Positions 59,702 to 64,000 of a stretch of 64,000 nt of DNA are shown one piece after another; position 1 is the stretch's first letter, and the number at the start of each line of letters is the position of its first letter. The notes under the pieces were generated by a model. It was not told where the DNA came from, did no database searches, and saw only the letters and a list, made by a program, of their open reading frames with translations. The DNA comes from JBFMFR01 sp040752025 (lineage in GTDB: Bacteria > Chloroflexota > Anaerolineae > Anaerolineales > UBA4823). A program made the translations under genes and the position numbers. The stretch is taken from assembly GCA_040752025.1 (NCBI GenBank), contig JBFMFR010000026.1, forward strand, positions 24,628 through 88,627, given 5' to 3'.

Positions 59702-60415
59702 ATGTCAGAGATCGAATGGCATGAAACCAGCGAATACCAGCCATCTGCCGGGTTAGTTGCCGCATTTTGCACTGAGAATCACCTGTCGCCGGCACACATC
59801 CCCCCCACAAAGCAGCCGCTGGTTTTCATTGAAAGGCAGGCTCTGGAAGCCCTGTACGATTTCCTGGCGCACGACCTCGAACGCGAACACGGAGGCGTTT
59901 TGGTCGGTCAACCCTACTACGACAGTCAGGCCAGGCGCTTCTTCATCGTCGTCCAGGCCGCCGTTCCAGCGCAAGAGACTGAAGGCTCTTCGATTCACCT
60001 GCAATTCACTCCCGACACCTGGGACTATATCGCTGGCATCATCGAGGAAAATTTCCCCGAATTGGTGATCGTCGGCTGGTACCATTCGCATCCCGCCCTG
60101 GGAGTGTTCATGTCTGGCATCGACCGGGCCACGCAGCGCGCTTTTTACAACCATCCCTGGAGCCTGGCAGTTGTGGTCGACCCGATCGCCCAGCAAACCG
60201 GTTGGTTCACTGGTCCGGGTTGCCTGATATTGAACGAGAGGCACGTTATTCCCTTCGAGTCTCCTGACCGGTCGTATGCGTCTGGCAAAAGCCGCCTGGG
60301 GGAGGAATACTGGGGCCAGCAGGTCTTGCATAAACTGCGTTGGCTGTTGCCATTCGGCTTGCTGACGCTATGCGCCGCGCTCCTGTGGTGGTATGCCAGG
60401 CGCCCCCTGGCCTAA
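59702..60415 (+). CDS. JAMM (MPN) deubiquitinase-like protease with membrane anchor
   Basis: In this 237-residue metalloprotease Glu62 lies in REHGGVLVG, and WYHSHPALGVFMSGID holds His128, His130, Ser138 and Asp141, the complete JAMM zinc site. The C terminus ends in one hydrophobic helix (about 215-231) with a short basic tail, so the enzyme probably faces the cytoplasm from the membrane. It would remove the Ubl from targets; processing of the Ubl seems unnecessary because its Gly is terminal. Start ATG 13 bases after the E2 gene. Confidence 0.9.
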   Translation: MSEIEWHETSEYQPSAGLVAAFCTENHLSPAHIPPTKQPLVFIERQALEALYDFLAHDLEREHGGVLVGQPYYDSQARRFFIVVQAAVPAQETEGSSIHLQFTPDTWDYIAGIIEENFPELVIVGWYHSHPALGVFMSGIDRATQRAFYNHPWSLAVVVDPIAQQTGWFTGPGCLILNERHVIPFESPDRSYASGKSRLGEEYWGQQVLHKLRWLLPFGLLTLCAALLWWYARRPLA

Positions 60416-60426
60416 GCGAAGCACTT

Positions 60427-61347
60427 GTGAACAACCGGCGGTTATTCGATCTTCTCTGCGAGGCCTTGAACATGACCCCTGACCAGATCAGAGCTTTTCA
60501 AAGACAACTGCGACCTGGGGAACAAGTAGAACGTGCCCCAGACCCGGCCGGTTCTACCCCCACACAGCCGTCGGATGGGCAGTCCGAAGAACAGCCGTTT
60601 GGGTCTTCAATCGCCCGCATCGTCTGGGGGCCACCCACTCCTGCCCCGCTGCCGGACAGAACCGCTCCATCGAGGGCCAGGCGCCGTAAGCCGCCCTCCG
60701 AGATCGACTGGCAAGGCGGCGGTGTAGATCAGCCGCCCGACCCGGCATCCCTGATCGGCATCGAAGATGCTTTCGACCACACACCCCTCATCCCAGGCGA
60801 AAAAATCGCCTTCTGCAAGCTGGATCGCGTTGCCTATCATATCGAAACCTGGCAGTTCCTGCGCGCCGAAAACCGTGGGCGCTGCTGCATCTGCGGGCGC
60901 AGCGAGCATTTCATCTTCCTCACGCTGCCAGGATCGGCGCCAGTCAAGGCTCCCATCCCCGCTCAAGCGACTGCCAGCCTCTTACGCCCAGGAGAACAGA
61001 TCATCCGCCTGGAAGAAGTACACAATCACGTCAATAAGGCCGTCATCGTCCAGGGTTACGTCCACGAAGTCTATAAAACCAGGAACACCGGCACGCACTT
61101 CATCCGCTTCGAGCCGCGCCAGTTCAACGAGGCCGTTTATGCTGGCTTCAAAGTGGTCATTTTCCCCCGCTACGAACAGGCCTGGGCCCAGGCTGGACTT
61201 GCCATCAAAAACTACCTGGGCCAGAACATCCGCGTGCGCGGCGTGATCCAGGTGCACCCGGATTGGGGCATTGAAATCCTGGTCAACTCGCCGCGGGTGA
61301 TCGAGATCGTTGTGGATCAAAAACCAGAACAGGCGGAGCAAGTATAG
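60427..61347 (+). CDS. Undescribed Cys/His-zinc and OB-like protein of the Ubl operon
   Basis: In this 306-residue protein an N-terminal helical stretch (FDLLCEALNMTPDQIRAFQ) is followed by a disordered Pro-rich linker (about 38-110). A compact Cys/His module has Cys130, His138 and CCIC (153-156) in order C-x7-H-x14-CCxC. From about 190 comes a beta-rich segment with RLEEVHNHVNKAVIVQGYV and IRVRGVIQVHPDWGIEILV, resembling an OB fold. I do not recognise the family. Its place in the operon suggests a substrate adaptor or E3-like role, which is inference. GTG at 60427 is the chosen start. Confidence 0.6.
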   Translation: MNNRRLFDLLCEALNMTPDQIRAFQRQLRPGEQVERAPDPAGSTPTQPSDGQSEEQPFGSSIARIVWGPPTPAPLPDRTAPSRARRRKPPSEIDWQGGGVDQPPDPASLIGIEDAFDHTPLIPGEKIAFCKLDRVAYHIETWQFLRAENRGRCCICGRSEHFIFLTLPGSAPVKAPIPAQATASLLRPGEQIIRLEEVHNHVNKAVIVQGYVHEVYKTRNTGTHFIRFEPRQFNEAVYAGFKVVIFPRYEQAWAQAGLAIKNYLGQNIRVRGVIQVHPDWGIEILVNSPRVIEIVVDQKPEQAEQV

Positions 61348-61348
61348 C

Positions 61349-63256
61349 ATGTCACCCAGTTCATCTCGCATTCGTTGGACAGAGCACAGCCAACCACCCC
61401 AACCCGAAAGCAACCGGCAAACTCCCAGGACGCAGCCGAGCCCAACAACTTCACCCCACCCCGCCCTGCGCCCAGCTACACCTTTCCTGGATAAAATCGG
61501 GCGCGACATCACCCAACTGGCCAGGGAAAGCCGCTTGAAACCGCTCTTTGGCCGGCAAAAAGAACTGCTGCAATTGCAGCGTATCCTGCTGCGCAAAGAG
61601 AAAAACTCCCCCTTGCTGATCGGCGCGCCGGGAGTGGGTAAGACTGCCCTGGTCGAAGGCCTGGCAGCTCAAATCGCTGCCCAGGCTGTAGCCACGGAAC
61701 TGCACTCCTCGCGCATCGTCGAAATCGCCCCATCTGCATTAGTAGCCGACACCGGGCTGCGCGGCACGCTGGAAAGTCGCATGCAAACCCTCATCGCCGA
61801 GGCGCGCGCCTGCCCCAACCTGCTGCTTTTCATCGACGAAATCCATACCCTGGTGCGCGCTGGTGCGGTGTTGGATGGCGCCTTGGATGTGGCCAACATC
61901 CTCAAGCCGGCCCTTGCCAGGGGCGAAATCCATTGTATCGGCGCCACGACCCCGGATGAATACGATCGCTACCTGCGCAGCGATGCTGCTTTCCAGCGCC
62001 GCTTCGAGGTCCTACTGCTGGAAGAACCTGGCGAGAACGAAACCATCGAAATCCTCAACGCAGCCAGGCCCACTTACGAAGTCCATCACTCCGATGCCGC
62101 CCATACAGTCCAGATTCTGCCGCAGGCCATCCAGGCCGCGGTGCAGCTCTCCTCGCAGCATGTTCTGGATCGCTACCAGCCCGATAAAGCCCTCGACCTG
62201 CTGGACGATGCCTGTACGTTGGTGCGCCTGCCTGACCTGAACGCGCCCCGCCAGCCCGGGGAAACACTCATCGTGGATGAAGAAATCGTGGCGCGCGCCC
62301 TGGCTGAGAAACTCGGCGTTCCCGCACAAAAATTATCGCAAGATGTGCGCTCCCGGCTCTCCAGCCTGGAAGACCGCCTCAACCAGCGCATCGCAGGCCA
62401 GGCGCTGGCTGCTGCCCACATCACCGCAGCGATGCAAGCCGCTTTCTCGGGTTTGGGCAGATCGAACCGGCCCAAATCGGTGCTGGCTTTCCTGGGCTCA
62501 TCGGGCGTCGGCAAAACCGCCACCGCCAAAGCGCTCAGCGAATTGCTGTTCGACTCACCGGAAGCTCTCATCCGATTGGATATGTCGGAATACAAAGAAG
62601 CGCACACTGTGGCGCGCCTGTTCGGTTCCCCTCCTGGATATGCTGGTTATAACGACGAAGCCGGCTTCGCCAGCCGCTTACGCCGCCAACCTTTCACAGT
62701 GGTGCTGCTGGATGAATTCGAGAAAGCCCATGCAGAAATCCACGATGCTTTTTTGCAGGTCTTCGATGAGGGCCGTTTCACCGACGCTCGCGGGCGATCG
62801 ATCGAAGCGCGCCATGCTGTCTTTATCCTGACCTCCAACCTGTTCACCCTGCATAAAATCAACTCGCCAGAAGAATACCAGCAACATGCCGCCGCTATCC
62901 GCCAGTCGATGAGCGGCCTCTTGCGCCCCGAATTCGTTAACCGCATCGACGAAATCGTCCTGTTCAGCGAGCTCCAGCCCGCCGTATTGGCCGAGATCGC
63001 CCGCAAGGAGATCGAGGGCTTGAACCAACGCCTGGCGCGCTATCAGGTGAGCGTGCGCCCCAGCCAGGAAGCGCTGGATTGGATCGCCCAGGAGGCATAT
63101 GACCCGAACAGCGGGGCGCGCGCCGTGCTACGCTTAATCTCTCAACTGGTTTTTGGACCGATTAGCACAATATTAATGCAAAACGACATAACGGAAGGGC
63201 AAATTTTCGATTTATCTCTTATTGCCGGTTATCCCAGGATACAAACGGGGGGATAA
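61349..63256 (+). CDS. Two-ring Clp-type AAA+ ATPase of the Ubl operon
   Basis: The 635-residue unfoldase-like protein has a disordered N-terminal region (1-45). The first AAA+ domain has Walker A GAPGVGKT (92-99) and Walker B LLLFIDE. The second has Walker A GSSGVGKT (383-390), Walker B VVLLDEFEKAH, pore loop PPGYAGYNDEAG and a ClpB-type end PEFVNRIDEIVLFSEL. It lacks the Clp N-domain and the ClpB middle domain. The first pore loop reads TGLRG instead of the usual KYRG. No IGF-type ClpP loop is visible. It would probably unfold or remodel Ubl-tagged proteins without ClpP. Confidence 0.88.
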   Translation: MSPSSSRIRWTEHSQPPQPESNRQTPRTQPSPTTSPHPALRPATPFLDKIGRDITQLARESRLKPLFGRQKELLQLQRILLRKEKNSPLLIGAPGVGKTALVEGLAAQIAAQAVATELHSSRIVEIAPSALVADTGLRGTLESRMQTLIAEARACPNLLLFIDEIHTLVRAGAVLDGALDVANILKPALARGEIHCIGATTPDEYDRYLRSDAAFQRRFEVLLLEEPGENETIEILNAARPTYEVHHSDAAHTVQILPQAIQAAVQLSSQHVLDRYQPDKALDLLDDACTLVRLPDLNAPRQPGETLIVDEEIVARALAEKLGVPAQKLSQDVRSRLSSLEDRLNQRIAGQALAAAHITAAMQAAFSGLGRSNRPKSVLAFLGSSGVGKTATAKALSELLFDSPEALIRLDMSEYKEAHTVARLFGSPPGYAGYNDEAGFASRLRRQPFTVVLLDEFEKAHAEIHDAFLQVFDEGRFTDARGRSIEARHAVFILTSNLFTLHKINSPEEYQQHAAAIRQSMSGLLRPEFVNRIDEIVLFSELQPAVLAEIARKEIEGLNQRLARYQVSVRPSQEALDWIAQEAYDPNSGARAVLRLISQLVFGPISTILMQNDITEGQIFDLSLIAGYPRIQTGG

Positions 63257-63338
63257 TAAATGGCGTGGTATCATATCTAATTAGCCTAGCTAGCTCTACT
63301 CGGATTGATTTAGAGCGTGAAACGAACTTCGCTATTGC

Positions 63339-63344
63339 ATAGAT
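63339..63344. repeat. Left 6-bp target duplication of the MITE
   Basis: ATAGAT, repeated exactly at 63465-63470 on the other side of the element. Confidence 0.65.
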
Positions 63345-63464
63345 GACTCTACTGAAAAAACTACTCTTTCGCCAGAACACCCGCCACAAGCGGGGGTTGA
63401 GCGTTGCGCGAACCCGTACATATGGCGGATCGCCGCTTAAACATGCCCTTTTTTCAGTGGAGTC
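63345..63464. mobile_element. 120-bp MITE-like element
   Basis: The 16-bp ends GACTCTACTGAAAAAA (63345-63360) and the complement of TTTTTTCAGTGGAGTC (63449-63464) match at 15 positions. The element is flanked by exact ATAGAT repeats. The interior has no gene but holds a CCCGC/GCGGG hairpin. It looks like a non-autonomous derivative of an insertion sequence with such ends; the parent element is not in the window. Confidence 0.7.
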
Positions 63465-63523
63465 ATAGATAATTCATCAATCTAATGCCAATTCTGCAAA
63501 AATTTTTCTAAGTTGGAGAAAAT

Positions 63524-63916
63524 ATGAGCGATGATTTTACTACCATCGGACAGAAGATTTCGGAAATCCCTGTCAGAATAAGTTATCGAATTATTGAATT
63601 ATTCTCTGAGGGGCTTTATGCAAGTCCTCATAAAGCAGTGGAGGAACTGGTCTCAAATTCTTATGATGCGGGTGCAAAGAATGTTCATATAATAATATCG
63701 CCTGATCGAAAATCCAAGGATGCAGTCATCCTAGTAATTGATGATGGTTTAAGCATGGATGAGGAAGGATTGCGCCAACATTGGCTCATCGGAGTTAGTA
63801 ACAAGCGTCAGCTGGACACCTTGCCCCTTGGACGAAAACAGATAGGCAAATTCGGAATTGGCAAATTGGCAACTTTGTATCTACTCACAGGGTTGCTAAC
63901 AAGTGTGGAAATCTGA
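63524..63916 (+). pseudogene. Truncated GHKL (Hsp90-like) ATPase
   Basis: Only about 130 residues remain, where related ATP-binding proteins run to several hundred. The N box VEELVSNSYDAGAKN, G1 VIDDGLSMDEEG and G2 GRKQIGKFGIGKLA are intact, and the frame stops a few codons later, just before an IS66-type transposase start. GGAG before ATG is good. It is AT-rich compared with the genes upstream. Such ATPases occur in bacterial defence systems among other roles. Most likely broken by insertion; a natural short form is unlikely. Confidence 0.75.
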
Positions 63917-63931
63917 TAAGATTGTAACACA

Positions 63932-64000
63932 ATGACACAGCCAGACTTGAACGATCTCAGCCGAGAAGAACTGATCCAAATCATCCTGAAGCAAGCCGCA
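63932..64000 (+). mobile_element. IS66-type transposase, N-terminal fragment
   Basis: The 23 visible codons (to the window edge) contain LNDLSREELIQIILKQ, the typical beginning of IS66 TnpC proteins. Its start lies 15 bases after the truncated ATPase. The rest is outside the window. Confidence 0.6.

Noticed and set aside
63384..63395. CCGCCACAAGCGG hairpin as a transcription terminator
   Set aside because: It lies inside the MITE and has no T run after it.

Overview
This window looks like a chromosomal segment of a moderately GC-rich, free-living bacterium. The mix of a T-box-controlled ileS, a polyphosphate-type glucokinase, very large surface-polysaccharide loci and a complete ubiquitin-like conjugation operon resembles Chloroflexota (Anaerolineae-like) genomes. 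That placement is an inference from gene content; no rRNA or other phylogenetic marker is present to settle it. No tRNA, rRNA or CRISPR array was seen.

Region 1 (1-45092, all on the + strand) is one long surface-glycan province. It opens with the 3' part of a class II synthetase-like amino acid:carrier-protein ligase, followed by two acetyltransferase-type genes and a DUF4910 peptidase-like protein. Next come two sulfotransferases, a CMP-sugar synthetase-like enzyme, a hydroxyacid dehydrogenase/SDR pair, a DUF115-type protein, GT-C and GT2 enzymes, a third sulfotransferase and a Wzm/Wzt ABC exporter (14398-15988). A secreted glycosidase-like protein, RmlA, RmlD, methyltransferases and many glycosyltransferases follow. 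After these come a YfhO-type membrane protein, a secreted beta-helix protein and a tandem duplication of a Wzz-like/Wzy-like pair (37862-42984), ending with a secreted metallopeptidase and a strong terminator. Start codons often overlap the previous stop, so much of this region is probably translationally coupled. Short palindromic DNA repeats are buried inside several of its coding sequences.

Region 2 (45156-57520) is largely housekeeping. It holds a YtxH-like protein, a fourth sulfotransferase and a panB-panE-panC-coaX-sua5 operon (pantothenate to CoA, plus tRNA t6A synthesis). Convergent to it lies a ppgK/sensor-kinase pair. A strong promoter and a T-box leader then drive ileS, whose signature motif reads GVHH instead of HIGH.

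Region 3 (57605-63256) is the most interesting part. Behind its own promoter lies a six-gene operon encoding an E1-like activating enzyme, a small beta-grasp Ubl ending in Gly, an E2-like protein with the catalytic Cys, a JAMM protease with a C-terminal membrane helix, an undescribed Cys/His-OB-like protein and a two-ring Clp-type AAA+ ATPase. Together these would activate, transfer and remove a ubiquitin-like tag and probably unfold tagged proteins.

Region 4 (63257-64000) is unstable, AT-rich DNA. It holds a 120-bp MITE with 6-bp target duplications, a GHKL ATPase gene cut off after about 130 codons, and the start of an IS66-type transposase.
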